Below, in pieces: positions 17,558-27,844 of a stretch of 64,000 nucleotides of DNA. Each line of letters starts with the position of its first letter. The stretch's first letter is position 1. A program made the position numbers and the translations under genes. The stretch is taken from assembly GCF_013114825.1 (NCBI RefSeq), contig NZ_JAAVLX010000002.1:620001-684000 (forward strand), given 5' to 3'. The notes under the pieces were generated by a model. That model was not told the DNA's origin and did no database searches. It was given only the letters and a program-made list of their open reading frames with translations. The stretch is from Bradyrhizobium australiense (lineage in GTDB: Bacteria; Pseudomonadota; Alphaproteobacteria; Rhizobiales; Xanthobacteraceae).

Positions 17558-18538
17558 TCAGCTACCCTTGATGCCAGCCTCGCGAATGATTGTGCCCCAG
17601 CGTGTCGTCGCGTCCTTGAGCCAATCGCGGAATTCCTCCGGCGATTGGGCGCGCACCACGCCACCCTGCTCGGCGATCTTCTGCTGAATCTCAGGCATCT
17701 CGAGGATTTTGCGGATTTCGGCGTTCAACCGCGCGATCATGGCGGGCGGCGTGCCGCCGGTGGTCAGGATACCCTGCCATGTCCCGGCATCGCCGCCGGG
17801 CAGGCCCGCCTCCTTGAAGGTCGGCAGATCGGGAGCCGACGCCACCCGTTGCTCGCCGGTGACGGCAAGTCCGGTGAGCTGCTTGTTCACGACGAACGGC
17901 AATGTTGCGGTGGCGCCGTTGATGATCACGTTGCTTTCGCCTGATACGACCGCGCGAGAGGCGGCCGCCCCACCCTTGTAGGGAACGTTTTTCCACTGAA
18001 TCCCGAGTTGCTTTGCCATCGCCACGGCCGTGATGTGCGTAGCGCCACCGACGCCGGAATTGGCGATCGTGAGCTTGTTCGGATTGGCCTTGGCGTATTC
18101 GATCAATTCCGTCGGCGACTTCACTGCAAGCGATTCATGAACGGCCAGGACGTACGGGCCGAACATCACCATGGAGATGGGCGCAAGGTCCTTCTGAACG
18201 TCGAACGTGAGATCGGAGAACAGGCTCGGCGCCGTCGCCAGCGAGCCGACATCCATCAGCAACAGGGTATGTCCGTCAGGCTGCGCCTTGGCGACGGCGT
18301 CGGCCCCGAGATTGCCGGCCGCGCCAGGCTTGTTCTCGACCACGACCGACTGCCCGATCGCGGCGGATAGTTTTGGGCTGATCAGGCGCGCCAGGATGTC
18401 CGAGGTTCCGCCGGGAGCGAACGGCACGATCAGCCGCACCGGCCGCTCGAAATTCTGAGCCCCAGCCCCGCTTGGCGCCAAGGCACACACCGTAAGGACA
18501 GCGGCGGCGATCGCCTGGGCGAGAGATGGCATGGACAT
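17558..18538 (-). CDS. tctC: Bug-family substrate-binding protein TctC
   Basis: This frame encodes 326 residues with a signal peptide cleaved near SGAGAQ-NF. The Bug signature RPVRLIVPFAPGGTSDILAR is present. This is the extracytoplasmic receptor of the tctCBA operon; its ligand cannot be read from sequence. A divergent LysR gene and kdgD nearby suggest a sugar acid or dicarboxylate. Confidence 0.92.
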   Translation of the reverse strand: MSMPSLAQAIAAAVLTVCALAPSGAGAQNFERPVRLIVPFAPGGTSDILARLISPKLSAAIGQSVVVENKPGAAGNLGADAVAKAQPDGHTLLLMDVGSLATAPSLFSDLTFDVQKDLAPISMVMFGPYVLAVHESLAVKSPTELIEYAKANPNKLTIANSGVGGATHITAVAMAKQLGIQWKNVPYKGGAAASRAVVSGESNVIINGATATLPFVVNKQLTGLAVTGEQRVASAPDLPTFKEAGLPGGDAGTWQGILTTGGTPPAMIARLNAEIRKILEMPEIQQKIAEQGGVVRAQSPEEFRDWLKDATTRWGTIIREAGIKGS

Positions 18539-18670
18539 CCTTCTTCCTCCGTTTCAAAGCGCAGTTCAGCGCGTTCCCGCCGTTTCACCGGCTGGCTGCA
18601 GGCCTCCGAGGCTGCGTTGAGGGAGGAAGATAGGTCACGGGCAAGGTCGCCCATGAATTAGTCTGCGGAT

Positions 18671-18682
18671 AGGTCGATACCT
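18671..18682. promoter_or_regulatory. Candidate LysR operator
   Basis: AGGTCGATACCT is a perfect interrupted palindrome in the 234-bp divergent region between tctC and the LysR gene. LysR-type regulators commonly bind T-N11-A palindromes in such places. This is position-based only. Confidence 0.35.
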
Positions 18683-18772
18683 TTTTTGGATGGATCGGCC
18701 GCGCATCAGCCGATAGAAGCAGGACATCCGGCGGGTGCCGCCCCCTCGTCTCAGGTCGAAGATTCAAATTTC

Positions 18773-19699
18773 ATGTTTGAGTTGAGCCAGTTGCGCTGCT
18801 TCGTTGCAGTTGCGGAAGAACTGCATTTCGGGCGCGCGGCGCTGCGGCTGAACATGACGCAGCCGCCGCTCAGCCGGCAGATCCAGATTCTCGAACGCGT
18901 CCTCGATGTGAGACTGCTGGAACGCAGCAACCGGGCCGTCCGGCTGACGCCCGCGGGGCAGCGTTTTCTGGTGGATGCGCGGCATCTCCTCAAGCTCGCC
19001 GAAAGCGCGGCCGTGCTGGCCCGCCGGATGGCAAGCGGCAAGGCCGGATCGATCAATATCGGTTTCACGGCGACATCCGCCTACAGCTACGTGCCGGCGC
19101 TGGTCGCGGCCTGCCGGCGTGAACTGCCCGATGTCGAGATCTCGCTGAAGGAAATGGTTTCCAGCGAGCAACTCAAGCGACTCGATTCCGGCGAGATCGA
19201 TATCGGCCTGCTCCGCCCGCCGATTCCGCGCGGTAATCTTGATGCCTTTCGTGTGACGGCGGAGCCGCTGGTCACAGCACTGCCGGGCGACCACCCGCTG
19301 GCGAAGGCGGCCGAGCTCCGTCTGGAGGATCTCGCACGCGAGCCCTTCATCATGTACGAGCCCTATGAGGCCCGCTATTTTCACGATCTCCTGGTCGAGC
19401 TGTTTTCACGCGCAGGTCTGGTGCCGAATTACGCGCAGCATCTTGCTCAGATCCATTCGATCCTCGCCATGGTGCATTCGGGCGTCGGCGTGGCGTTAGT
19501 TCCCGAGGCCGCGGCGAATCTGCGCTTCAGCGGCGTAGTGCTGCGGCCCGTCCTGATGCAGTGGCAGCGGCCGGCCGAATTGTTCTTTGTTCGGCGCGGT
19601 GACAATGACAATCCGCTTCTTCCCGTTATTGCCGGAGTTGCCCGAGACCTTGCCGCCCAGCCCGGCTCGATCCAATCAATGGATCGATCGATACAGTGA
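18773..19699 (+). CDS. LysR-family transcriptional regulator
   Basis: This frame encodes 308 residues. The N-terminal HTH is [23 protein letters not shown]...[16 protein letters not shown]; a periplasmic-binding-like effector domain follows. The start at 18773 is where family members begin; the open frame extends 29 codons upstream without similarity. It is divergent from tctCBA and lies 64 bp upstream of kdgD, so it probably controls one or both. Confidence 0.9.
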   Translation: MFELSQLRCFVAVAEELHFGRAALRLNMTQPPLSRQIQILERVLDVRLLERSNRAVRLTPAGQRFLVDARHLLKLAESAAVLARRMASGKAGSINIGFTATSAYSYVPALVAACRRELPDVEISLKEMVSSEQLKRLDSGEIDIGLLRPPIPRGNLDAFRVTAEPLVTALPGDHPLAKAAELRLEDLAREPFIMYEPYEARYFHDLLVELFSRAGLVPNYAQHLAQIHSILAMVHSGVGVALVPEAAANLRFSGVVLRPVLMQWQRPAELFFVRRGDNDNPLLPVIAGVARDLAAQPGSIQSMDRSIQ

Positions 19700-19763
19700 T
19701 TGGGTCTCCGTCCGTGGCGATCTTGCATTAATCCTTCGGCGTAAGCCGCTGAAGGATCAGAGC

Positions 19764-20714
19764 ATGAGCAGGATGACCCCCAAGGAGATGGCCAGCCGGA
19801 TCGGCGATGGCCTGCTGTCGTTCCCCGTCACACCGTTTCGGCCCGACAACACGTTCGACGAGAGCCGCTACCGCTCCAATCTCGACTGGCTGTGTGGGTA
19901 TGAGGTGGCGGGACTCTTTGCCGCCGGCGGCACCGGCGAATTCTTCTCGCTGAGCCCGGCCGAGGTCGCGAAGGTGGTGGCAACGGCTGTGGACGAGACC
20001 AAGGGACGCGTGCCAGTGCTCGCCGGGATCGGCCATGGCACCGCGATGGCGACGCAACTTGCCATTGGGGTCGACGCGGCTGGCGCCGACGGTGTGTTGC
20101 TGCTGCCGCCTTATCTGGTCTTTTCGGAGCAGGAAGGACTGGCGGCGCATATCGAGGCGGTGTGCAACGCCACCAAGCTCGGCGTCATCGTCTATAACCG
20201 GGACAATGCGATCCTGAACGAGGATACGCTCGAAAAGCTGTGCCAGCGCTGCCCCAACCTGGTCGGCTATAAAGATGGTATCGGCGACATCGAGCTGATG
20301 ACCCGTATCCATCTGCGCATGGGCGACCGGCTGACCTATATCGGCGGGCTGCCCACCGCCGAGACCTTTGCACTGCCTTATCTGGAAATGGGCGTAACCA
20401 CTTATTCCTCCGCCGTATTCAATTTCGTTCCGGAGTTCTCGACCAAGTTCTACGCGGCCGTGCGGCGCCGCGACCGCGAAACGGTGCAGGCCGGGCTGCG
20501 CGACTTCATCCTTCCGCTGATCGCGATCCGCAACCGCAAACGCGGCTATGCCGTCTCGATCATCAAGGCCGGCATGAAGGTGATCGGCCGTGACAGCGGC
20601 CATGTCCGCTCGCCACTGACGGACCTGACGCCGGCCGAGACTGAGGAATTGGCGGCGCTCGTCGCGCGTCTCGAAACCAGCGAGTTCGCAAAGCGAGAAC
20701 TGGCAGCGGCCTAG
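19764..20714 (+). CDS. kdgD: 5-dehydro-4-deoxyglucarate dehydratase KdgD
   Basis: This frame encodes 316 residues, in the DapA/NAL superfamily. The enzyme (EC 4.2.1.41) dehydrates and decarboxylates 5-keto-4-deoxyglucarate to 2-oxoglutarate semialdehyde. The Schiff-base Lys is K170 in VGYKDGIGD and the partner Tyr is Y144 in [11 protein letters not shown] 19764 follows a GAAGGA ribosome site. GarD, encoded at 33498, makes the substrate from galactarate. Confidence 0.92.
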   Translation: MSRMTPKEMASRIGDGLLSFPVTPFRPDNTFDESRYRSNLDWLCGYEVAGLFAAGGTGEFFSLSPAEVAKVVATAVDETKGRVPVLAGIGHGTAMATQLAIGVDAAGADGVLLLPPYLVFSEQEGLAAHIEAVCNATKLGVIVYNRDNAILNEDTLEKLCQRCPNLVGYKDGIGDIELMTRIHLRMGDRLTYIGGLPTAETFALPYLEMGVTTYSSAVFNFVPEFSTKFYAAVRRRDRETVQAGLRDFILPLIAIRNRKRGYAVSIIKAGMKVIGRDSGHVRSPLTDLTPAETEELAALVARLETSEFAKRELAAA

Positions 20715-20740
20715 AGCCTGAAGCAAGCTTGGTGATCCGT

Positions 20741-20843
20741 CACCCTGAGGCCGCCGTGCGCAGCGCGGCCCTCGAAGGGCGACGGCCACCAGCGGGGCCG
20801 CTCATCCTTCGAGGCCCGCTCCGCTCGCAGCTCAGGATGACGG
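20741..20843. repeat. Pair of palindromic REP-like elements
   Basis: Two inverted elements lie between convergent kdgD and mmsB. One starts CACCCTGAGG and ends CTCGAAGGG; the other starts CTCATCCTTCGAGG and ends CAGCTCAGGATGACG. They share the CATCC/GGATG termini of the copy at 9074-9108. Confidence 0.65.
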
Positions 20844-20858
20844 AGATAATGCAAGGGC

Positions 20859-22040
20859 CTATCGCCGCTGGTTGTAAACGTCCAGGCAGACCGCACCGAG
20901 CAGCACCAGGCCCTTGATCACCTGCTGATAGTCGATGCCGATGCCGAGGATCGACATGCCGTTGTTCATGACGCCCATGATCATGGCCCCGATCACCGCG
21001 CCGCCGACCTTGCCGACGCCGCCATAGGCAGACGCGCCGCCGATGAAGCAGGCGGCGATGACGTCGAGCTCGAAGCCGGCGCCGGCCTTCGGCGTCGCCG
21101 TATTGAGCCGCGCGGCGAACACGAGGCCGGCGAGTGCCGCCAGCACGCCCATATTGACGAAGGTCAAAAACGTCAGCCGTTCGGTCTTGATGCCGGACAG
21201 GCTCGCGGCCCTGGCGTTGCCGCCGATGGCATAGATATGACGGCCGATCACGGTGCGGGTGGTGACGAAGCCATAAAGCGCGATCAGCGCCGTCATGATC
21301 ACCAGCACGTTGGGCAAACCGCGATGCGAGGCGATCAGTCCCGCAAAGAACACGATCACGGCGAACAGCACCGCGCTCTTGGCAACGAAGAAACCAAACG
21401 GCTCCACTTCGATGCCGTGCGACGCCTGCCGCGCGCGGCTCTTGGCGCTGGTATAGACAAGGGCCACCGCCAACACCGCACCGATCAATAGCGACGTCGG
21501 ATAGAGCGTGCCTGCACCGGGAAACAGTTCGGGAATGAACCCCGAGGACAGTTTCTGGAAGGTCGGCGGAAATGGCCCGACCGACTGACCCGCCAGGATG
21601 GCAAGCGCAAGTCCCTTGAACACCAGCATGCCGGCCAGCGTCACGATAAAGGACGGGATCTTGAAATAGGCAATCCAATAGCCCTGCGCGGCGCCGATCA
21701 GGGCGCCGACCAGCAGGCAGGCGATAAAGGCCAGCGGATAGGCAACGTGATAGCGCACCATCAGCACGGCAGCGACGGCGCCGACGAAGCCGGCGACCGA
21801 GCCGACCGACAGATCGATATGGCCGGTGACGATGATCAGCAGCATGCCGAGCGCCATGATCACGATGTAGCTGTTCTGCAGAACCAGATTGGTCAGGTTC
21901 AGGGGCTGCAGCAGCGTGCCGTCGGTCATGACCTGGAAGAACAGCATGATCGCAAACAGCGACAGCAGCATGCCGTAGCTGCGCAAATTGTTCTTGATGA
22001 AGCCGGTGTGCCCGGGCAGCGCAACCGTCTTGTCGGTCAT
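20859..22040 (-). CDS. mmsB: Multiple monosaccharide ABC transporter permease
   Basis: This frame encodes 393 residues of a polytopic membrane protein of the AraH/RbsC family. The segments MALGMLLIIVTGHIDLSVGS and KIPSFIVTLAGMLVFKG are typical. It is the GguB/MmsB partner of ChvE. Its ATG overlaps mmsA by 4 bp, and it is the last gene of the sugar operon. Confidence 0.92.
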   Translation of the reverse strand: MTDKTVALPGHTGFIKNNLRSYGMLLSLFAIMLFFQVMTDGTLLQPLNLTNLVLQNSYIVIMALGMLLIIVTGHIDLSVGSVAGFVGAVAAVLMVRYHVAYPLAFIACLLVGALIGAAQGYWIAYFKIPSFIVTLAGMLVFKGLALAILAGQSVGPFPPTFQKLSSGFIPELFPGAGTLYPTSLLIGAVLAVALVYTSAKSRARQASHGIEVEPFGFFVAKSAVLFAVIVFFAGLIASHRGLPNVLVIMTALIALYGFVTTRTVIGRHIYAIGGNARAASLSGIKTERLTFLTFVNMGVLAALAGLVFAARLNTATPKAGAGFELDVIAACFIGGASAYGGVGKVGGAVIGAMIMGVMNNGMSILGIGIDYQQVIKGLVLLGAVCLDVYNQRR

Positions 22041-23599
22041 GGCCGCAAGTCTCCCTGAAGTACCTTCTTGTCGATTTTCTTGTTGCGCATGATGGCGCGC
22101 ATGATCCTTTCCTGGGTGGCTTCTGCGGCGGTGAATTCCCCGACGAACGCGCCGTCATTCATCACGCAGATACGGTCGCAGACACCGAGCAGTTCCGGCA
22201 TTTCCGACGAGATCATCACCACCCCCTTGCCCGCTTCGGCAAGCTCGTTGATGATACAATAGATTTCGTATTTTGCCCCGACATCGATGCCGCGCGTCGG
22301 CTCGTCGAGGATTAATACTTTCGGATCGGTCATCAGCCACTTCGACAGCACCACCTTCTGCTGGTTGCCGCCGGAGAGCTGGCCGGTCTCCTGATAGACG
22401 TCGGAACAACGGATCCGCATCCGGTTGCGGTACTCGCTCGCGACACGCAGCTCGGACATGTCATCGATCATGCCCTGCCGCGCCACGCGGTCAAGACTCG
22501 CCAGCGTAATGTTCTTGCGGACGTCGGCATCCAGGATCAAGCCGAGCTGCTTGCGATCCTCGGTGACGTAAGCGAGGCCGGCGTCGATCGCCGCCGCCAC
22601 GCTCGACAAATTGACCTCCCTTCGGTCGAGCCAGATACGCCCACTGATCCGCTCCCCCCAGGCGCGGCCGAATAGGCTCATGGCGAATTCGGTGCGGCCG
22701 GCACCCATCAGCCCGGCGATCCCAACCACCTCGCCGCGCCGGACCTCGAAATCGACGCCCTTTATCACCCGGCGATCCCTGTGCAGCGGGTGGTGCACCG
22801 TCCAATCCTGCACGGCGAAGACCGGTTGTCCGATCGTGGCGGTGCGTTGCGGAAAGCGATGGGCCAAGTCGCGGTTGACCATGCTGCGGATAATCCGGTC
22901 CTCTTCCACCGGCTCGGCCCGGCAATCGATGCTGTCGACCGTGCGGCCGTCGCGCAGCACTGTGATCCGGTCGGCGACGCGGGCGACCTCCGACAATTTG
23001 TGCGAGATCAGGATCGAAGCGATGCCCTGGGTGCGGAATGCAAGCAGGCGATCCAAAAGCGCAGCGCTGTCGTTTTCGTTCAGACTCGCGGTCGGCTCGT
23101 CGAGGATCAGCAACCGCACCCTCTTGGACAAGGCCTTGGCAATCTCAACCAATTGCTGCTTGCCGACGCCGAGATCCGTCACCAAGGTATCGGGCATCTC
23201 GGTGAGGCCGACCTGCGCGAGCAACTCCTGGGTCCGGCGGTAGACCGTGTCGCGGTCGATCACGCCAAGACGTGACGGCGGATGCGACAGGAAGATGTTC
23301 TCCGCGATCGACATCAACGGAATCAGCGCCAATTCCTGGTGGATGATGATGATGCCAAGGGCTTCGGAATCGTTGACATCGCGGAAGCGCCGCTCCTCGC
23401 CGTCGAATATGATGCTGCCCTCATAATCGCCGTAGGGATAGACGCCGCTGAGAACCTTCATCAGGGTCGACTTGCCGGCGCCGTTCTCGCCGACCAGCGC
23501 ATGGATCTGCCCCACTTCTACCGTGAAGTTGACGTCGCGCAGGGCCTGCACGCCGGCAAAGCTCTTGCTTACCCCGCGCATTTCGAGAATTGCGGTCAT
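22037..23599 (-). CDS. mmsA: Multiple monosaccharide ABC transporter ATPase
   Basis: This frame encodes 520 residues with two fused ABC ATPase domains, as in GguA/MglA. The first Walker A is GENGAGKST near residue 38, and the second domain carries a degenerate GLMGAGRTE with intact LSGGNQQKVVLSKWL. The paired active and degenerate sites are normal for sugar importers. It lies 88 bp after chvE. Confidence 0.93.
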   Translation of the reverse strand: MTAILEMRGVSKSFAGVQALRDVNFTVEVGQIHALVGENGAGKSTLMKVLSGVYPYGDYEGSIIFDGEERRFRDVNDSEALGIIIIHQELALIPLMSIAENIFLSHPPSRLGVIDRDTVYRRTQELLAQVGLTEMPDTLVTDLGVGKQQLVEIAKALSKRVRLLILDEPTASLNENDSAALLDRLLAFRTQGIASILISHKLSEVARVADRITVLRDGRTVDSIDCRAEPVEEDRIIRSMVNRDLAHRFPQRTATIGQPVFAVQDWTVHHPLHRDRRVIKGVDFEVRRGEVVGIAGLMGAGRTEFAMSLFGRAWGERISGRIWLDRREVNLSSVAAAIDAGLAYVTEDRKQLGLILDADVRKNITLASLDRVARQGMIDDMSELRVASEYRNRMRIRCSDVYQETGQLSGGNQQKVVLSKWLMTDPKVLILDEPTRGIDVGAKYEIYCIINELAEAGKGVVMISSEMPELLGVCDRICVMNDGAFVGEFTAAEATQERIMRAIMRNKKIDKKVLQGDLRP

Positions 23600-23653
23600 C
23601 GCGCCATCACGTCCCTTGTCTGTCTACCCCGTAGCGGTCGCTCACAGGCAGAG

Positions 23654-23681
23654 GGCGGCGCCGGTCATCGCCGGCGCCGCC
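23654..23681 (-). terminator. Strong hairpin between chvE and mmsA
   Basis: An 11-bp GC-only stem (GGCGGCGCCGG with its complement) and a 6-nt loop lie just after the chvE stop, with no T-tract. It probably stabilises the 3' end of the chvE message or partly stops transcription. Confidence 0.5.
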
Positions 23682-23687
23682 TCCCGC

Positions 23688-24761
23688 TCAGTCGAACTGC
23701 GAACGCTTGTAGTAACCGCTGTCGATCAGCACCTTCTCCCAGTTGCTCTTGTCGACGACAACAGGCTTCAGGAGATAGGACGGTACCACCTTGACGCCGT
23801 TGTTATAGGTCTTGGTATCGTTGACGGTCACTTCCTTGCCGCTGAGCGCCGCATCCACCATGTCGGCCGTAACACGGGCGAGATCGCGAGTATCCTTGAA
23901 GATCGTCGAATATTGTTCGCCGCGCAGCATCGACTTGATCGACGGCACCTCGGCATCCTGGCCGCTGACAACAGGCATCGGCATGTTGCCGCTGCCGTAG
24001 CCTACTCCCTTCAGCGATGAGAGAATCCCGATCGAGAGGCCGTCATAGGGCGAGAGCACCGCATCGACCCGCTTGCGGCCGTAAAACGCGCTCAGGAGGT
24101 TATCCATGCGTGCCTGGGCGGTGGCGCCGTCCCAGCGCAGCGTCGAGACCTTGTCCATGCCCATCTGGCCGCTGGCGACCACCAGCTTGCCCTTGTCGAT
24201 ATAGGGCTGCAGCACCGACATCGAGCCGTTGTAGAAGAAGTAGGCGTTGTTGTCGTCCGGCGAGCCGCCGAACAGTTCAATGTTGAAGGGGCCCTTGCCT
24301 TCCTTCAAGCCCAACGCCTGCTCGATCGACTGCGCCTGCAGCACGCCGACCTGAAAATTGTCGAAGGTGGCGTAGTAATCGACATTGGGCGTGTCGCGGA
24401 TCAGACGGTCATAGGCGATCACGATGATCCCCTTGGCCTTGGCCTGCTTCAGCACGTCGGACAGTGTGGTGCCGTCGATCGCCGCAATCACCAGCACCTT
24501 GGCGCCCTTGGTTACCATGTTCTCGACTTGCGAGAGCTGGTTCGGAATGTCGTCCTCGGCATATTGCAGGTCGGTGCCGTAGCCGCGCTCTTTAAGGATC
24601 TTGACGATGTTGTTGCCATCGTCGATCCAGCGCGCCGACGATTTGGTCGGCATGGCGATGCCAACGGTCCCCTTGCTTTGCGCGAACGCGCCGGTCACCG
24701 CCGTCGTGGCCATGGTGGCTGCCAGCGCAAGGGCCGACAAAGTGGTCTTCAGACTAGTCAT
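23688..24761 (-). CDS. chvE: Sugar-binding protein ChvE
   Basis: This frame encodes 357 residues with a signal peptide cleaved near GAFAQ-SK. The segment [20 protein letters not shown] is almost the Agrobacterium ChvE sequence, as are [20 protein letters not shown] and [17 protein letters not shown]. ChvE binds several aldoses and, in Agrobacterium, also presents sugars to VirA. Here only the transport role is supported. Confidence 0.94.
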   Translation of the reverse strand: MTSLKTTLSALALAATMATTAVTGAFAQSKGTVGIAMPTKSSARWIDDGNNIVKILKERGYGTDLQYAEDDIPNQLSQVENMVTKGAKVLVIAAIDGTTLSDVLKQAKAKGIIVIAYDRLIRDTPNVDYYATFDNFQVGVLQAQSIEQALGLKEGKGPFNIELFGGSPDDNNAYFFYNGSMSVLQPYIDKGKLVVASGQMGMDKVSTLRWDGATAQARMDNLLSAFYGRKRVDAVLSPYDGLSIGILSSLKGVGYGSGNMPMPVVSGQDAEVPSIKSMLRGEQYSTIFKDTRDLARVTADMVDAALSGKEVTVNDTKTYNNGVKVVPSYLLKPVVVDKSNWEKVLIDSGYYKRSQFD

Positions 24762-24876
24762 GCTTCACTCCCTTGATCATCGAGGATCTGTGGTTCCTGG
24801 ATTGTCGGACCGCTCAATCGCGGTTCTTGAAACTCGGTCGTTCTGCGCGTTTGTGCCGCGCCCTCGTCTTCCTCCA

Positions 24877-25779
24877 TCAATCCGTTGCAAGTTTGACGTC
24901 TGGTTCAGGGCGGCCGCGCGCCGCAACCTCGAGCACGAAGGTGCGGCCATGATCGGGATCGGCGCGTTTCGCGTCATCCGCCATCCCCTGCCAGGCCGAG
25001 GTAGCGAGCAGGCGCGAAAAATCCTGCCCGATGAAAGCGGGACAGCTCGATTGCCGTGCCGGGACACGGAGACTGCGCAGATGCTCGCCTTGCGGGCTGT
25101 AGACGTCAATGCAGCCGCCGCCCCAGCGCGCGTTCCAGATCAGCCCGTCGGCATCGACCACCGCACCGTCGATGCCGCCGCCGCTCCGCCGGGTGACCAA
25201 CACGGTCGGCTCGGCCTGCGGCAGACCCGTCGCCGCGTCGAGATCGACGCGGAATAGCACGTTCTCCCCTGTGTCAGCGAAGTAGCCGATAGTCCCGTCC
25301 GGCGAGAAGCAGATCGCATTCGGGATCGTGACATTGCCGTAGAGGCGCGACAGCTCGCCGCCGTGCAGCGCATAGATGGCGCCCAGTCCCCGCTCGGCTT
25401 GGCGGCCCATGGTGCCGATCCAGAATGTGCCGGACGGGTGCACCCGTGCATCGTTCGAGCGCGTGGCGACATTGTCGGCTTCGAGCGAACGGTACAGCGC
25501 CATCCGTCCATCCGCCGTATCGCGGATATAAAGACCATCATCAGCAACGAGAAGCTGACGATGCGTATCGATCCGCCCAAGCGCACTGCCCATTACGCCA
25601 AGGGAATGGATGGTGATCCGCCCCGAATCAAGCCGTGCCTCGAACAGCCGGCGTTCGAGGATATCGAACCACCAGGCGGTATCGGTGGCGACGTCGTAGG
25701 TCGGCCCCTCGCCAAGATGGCACCGCTCGCTGCAAAGAACGGTCGTCGGCACCTCTTCCATCTTGTGACCACCGATCAT
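24877..25779 (-). CDS. SMP-30/gluconolactonase family sugar lactonase
   Basis: This frame encodes 300 residues of a six-bladed propeller hydrolase. The metal-ligand region includes HLGEGPTYD near the N-terminus (catalytic Glu), NDARVHPSGTFWIGTM, and DGLIWNARWGGG. It opens aldonolactones made by the dehydrogenase two genes upstream. ATG 25779 is preceded by GGAGGGAGC and overlaps galM by 4 bp; the longer open frame lies within galM. Confidence 0.88.
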   Translation of the reverse strand: MIGGHKMEEVPTTVLCSERCHLGEGPTYDVATDTAWWFDILERRLFEARLDSGRITIHSLGVMGSALGRIDTHRQLLVADDGLYIRDTADGRMALYRSLEADNVATRSNDARVHPSGTFWIGTMGRQAERGLGAIYALHGGELSRLYGNVTIPNAICFSPDGTIGYFADTGENVLFRVDLDAATGLPQAEPTVLVTRRSGGGIDGAVVDADGLIWNARWGGGCIDVYSPQGEHLRSLRVPARQSSCPAFIGQDFSRLLATSAWQGMADDAKRADPDHGRTFVLEVAARGRPEPDVKLATD

Positions 25780-26915
25780 CGCCCGCTCCCTCCGGGCAAC
25801 TCTACCGCGGATTGTGTCCCGATTGCGCCCTGGATCGCGTGCGTGAAACGATACAGCGTGGTGTGGCGATAGATCTCGCCCGGCGAAAGTCGTGCCGTCG
25901 GAAAGTCCGGTCGATTGGGCGTATCGGGCCACGCGTGCGGCTCGAGGCAAATGGCATCGGACTGCCGATAGAGACGGCCGCCTTTTCCAGCGATGGAGCC
26001 ATCAAGGAAGTTTCCGGAATAGACCTGCAGGCCGGGCTGGTTGGTGAACAGTTCGAGCACGCGGCCGGATGTTGGCGCTGCTAGCCGCGCGGCAAAGCGC
26101 GCGTCGTCGCTTGACGGCGCGAGGCAGAAATTATGGTCATAACCGCGGCCCACGCGCAGTTGCGGATGGTCGTTGCGGATCCGCGTGCCGATCTCGACGC
26201 CGGCACGAAAGTCGAACGGCGTATCCTCCACCGCGGAAGGTGGCTGCGGCAGCGGGATCGCGCCGGCATCGATGGCGAGGAAATGATCCGCCGCCACGGT
26301 GAGGCGATGATCGAGAATGTTTTGGCCGGAGCACGCACCGGACAGATTAAAGAAGCTGTGATTGGTGAGATTGACCACAGTGATGCGATCGGTCCGCGCC
26401 GTCATGTCGAGGGAGAGTTCCATCGGGCCTGTGAGGCGCCAGGTCACTTCCACGTCGAGCGCGCCGGGATATCCCTCCTCACCATCGGCGCTGCTGTAGG
26501 CGAGCGTCACGGCCGGACGGTTTCCATCCTCGATCCGAACTATCCGCCAGTTGCGACGATCGAAGCCCTCAAGCCCGCCATGCAACGAATTAGATCCGTT
26601 ATTGGCCGCGAGCTGCACCTCAGCACCGTCGAGCATAAAGCGCGCGCCGGCGATCCGGTTGGCGTAACGCCCGATCGTCGCGCCGAAAAACTGCCGCCGG
26701 GCGAGATATCCTTCGAAGGAGTCATGACCGAGCACGATATCGTCGCGGCGTCCGGCAACATCCGGCACCAGCAAGGCCTGTAGGCTTGCACCATAGGTGA
26801 TGATGCGCGCTTCCAGTCCGCCGTCGCATTGCAACAGGACACGCTCGACTTCGCTGCCGTCAGGCAACACGCCGAAGCGCGAACGCGCCACACGCGGAAC
26901 GGACGGCATGTTCAT
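25776..26915 (-). CDS. galM: Aldose 1-epimerase GalM
   Basis: This frame encodes 379 residues. The family motifs NSLHGGLEGFD (His112), NHSFFNLSG (His186) and a Glu in CLEPHAWPDTPN are present, covering acid and base residues. It interconverts alpha and beta anomers, so that the dehydrogenase receives its preferred anomer. It is 4-bp coupled at both ends. Confidence 0.92.
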   Translation of the reverse strand: MNMPSVPRVARSRFGVLPDGSEVERVLLQCDGGLEARIITYGASLQALLVPDVAGRRDDIVLGHDSFEGYLARRQFFGATIGRYANRIAGARFMLDGAEVQLAANNGSNSLHGGLEGFDRRNWRIVRIEDGNRPAVTLAYSSADGEEGYPGALDVEVTWRLTGPMELSLDMTARTDRITVVNLTNHSFFNLSGACSGQNILDHRLTVAADHFLAIDAGAIPLPQPPSAVEDTPFDFRAGVEIGTRIRNDHPQLRVGRGYDHNFCLAPSSDDARFAARLAAPTSGRVLELFTNQPGLQVYSGNFLDGSIAGKGGRLYRQSDAICLEPHAWPDTPNRPDFPTARLSPGEIYRHTTLYRFTHAIQGAIGTQSAVELPGGSGR

Positions 26916-27844
26916 GGCTCGTCCTCGTATGGCTCAACCGTGCGCCGCCGCCCCAGCAGGAACGCGTCGGCGACGAGTTGCAGCGGCGCAAGATCGACGT
27001 CGCTCTCGCCGGTTGCGGCGAGTTCGCGGAAGCGGCGATAGAGCCCGGCATATTCGGCGTCCGCGGCATCGACCAGCTGGGTACCCGCTGCCCTCAACCT
27101 CGCCCCGCCCATGGACAGGGTGACCGGGCCGCCGTCGGTATCGAGATCAATGTCCCAGCTTTGCGGGCCGGTCTGCCGGAAGTCGAATTCGGCGGTGATC
27201 TTCAGCCCCTGCGCGTCACTTAGCGCAAGGCGCGCGGCGATAGGCGCCTCGCGATTGGCGGGGAATGCGAGTTCGGCCGAGGTCACGAATAATGGTTGCG
27301 GCAAGATCCGCGTCAGGATCGAAAGCGCATTGATGCCGGGGTCGAACACGCCGAGCCCGCCCGGCTCAAAGATCCAGGCCTGTCCGGGATGCCAGACCCG
27401 CACGTCTTCTTTCCACGTTATTTTGATAGCGGTGACCTTCCGGCCGGCCAGCAATTGCCGCGCCGGCTCGACCGCCGGAGCGAAGCGCGAGTGCCACGTG
27501 GCGAACAGCGTGCGTTGCGCGGTCGTAGCTGCGCTGACGAGCGGATTGATTTCGGCCACCGTGGCACCGGGTGGCTTCTCCAGCATCACATGCTTGCCAG
27601 CGGCCAGCGCCGTCGCCGCCTGCGCGTGGCGGACCTGCGGCGGCGTGCATAGCGCCACCGCGTCGATCGGCGGGCCGTCGCTTAAGAGTTCATCGAGCGT
27701 CGCCGCGTGCGCCACGCCGGGAAGCGAGGCATTGCGGCTGGCAACCGCAACCAGTTCCACGCCGTCGGTTGCAGCGATCGCCGGCACGTGCTGGTCGCGT
27801 GCGATCTTGCCGAAACCGACGATGGCGACGCGAAGCGGGCTCAT
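26912..27844 (-). CDS. D-galactose / L-arabinose 1-dehydrogenase (Gfo/Idh/MocA family)
   Basis: This frame encodes 310 residues. The NAD(P)-binding start is VAIVGFGKIARDQHVPAI and the family EKPPG motif is present. The segments EDVRVWHPGQAWIFEPGGLG and VFDPGINALSILTRILP strongly resemble Azospirillum L-arabinose 1-dehydrogenase. It oxidises the aldose to the lactone, hydrolysed by the neighbouring lactonase. Whether galactose or arabinose is preferred cannot be decided. It overlaps both neighbours by 4 bp. Confidence 0.88.
   Translation of the reverse strand: MSPLRVAIVGFGKIARDQHVPAIAATDGVELVAVASRNASLPGVAHAATLDELLSDGPPIDAVALCTPPQVRHAQAATALAAGKHVMLEKPPGATVAEINPLVSAATTAQRTLFATWHSRFAPAVEPARQLLAGRKVTAIKITWKEDVRVWHPGQAWIFEPGGLGVFDPGINALSILTRILPQPLFVTSAELAFPANREAPIAARLALSDAQGLKITAEFDFRQTGPQSWDIDLDTDGGPVTLSMGGARLRAAGTQLVDAADAEYAGLYRRFRELAATGESDVDLAPLQLVADAFLLGRRRTVEPYEDEP

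Noticed and set aside
20740..22158. 472-codon minus-strand frame
   Set aside because: It overlaps mmsB in another frame; only mmsB shows membrane-permease motifs.
23688..24761. ChvE as evidence for a virulence (vir) locus
   Set aside because: No virA, virG or T-DNA genes are nearby; the context is sugar uptake only.
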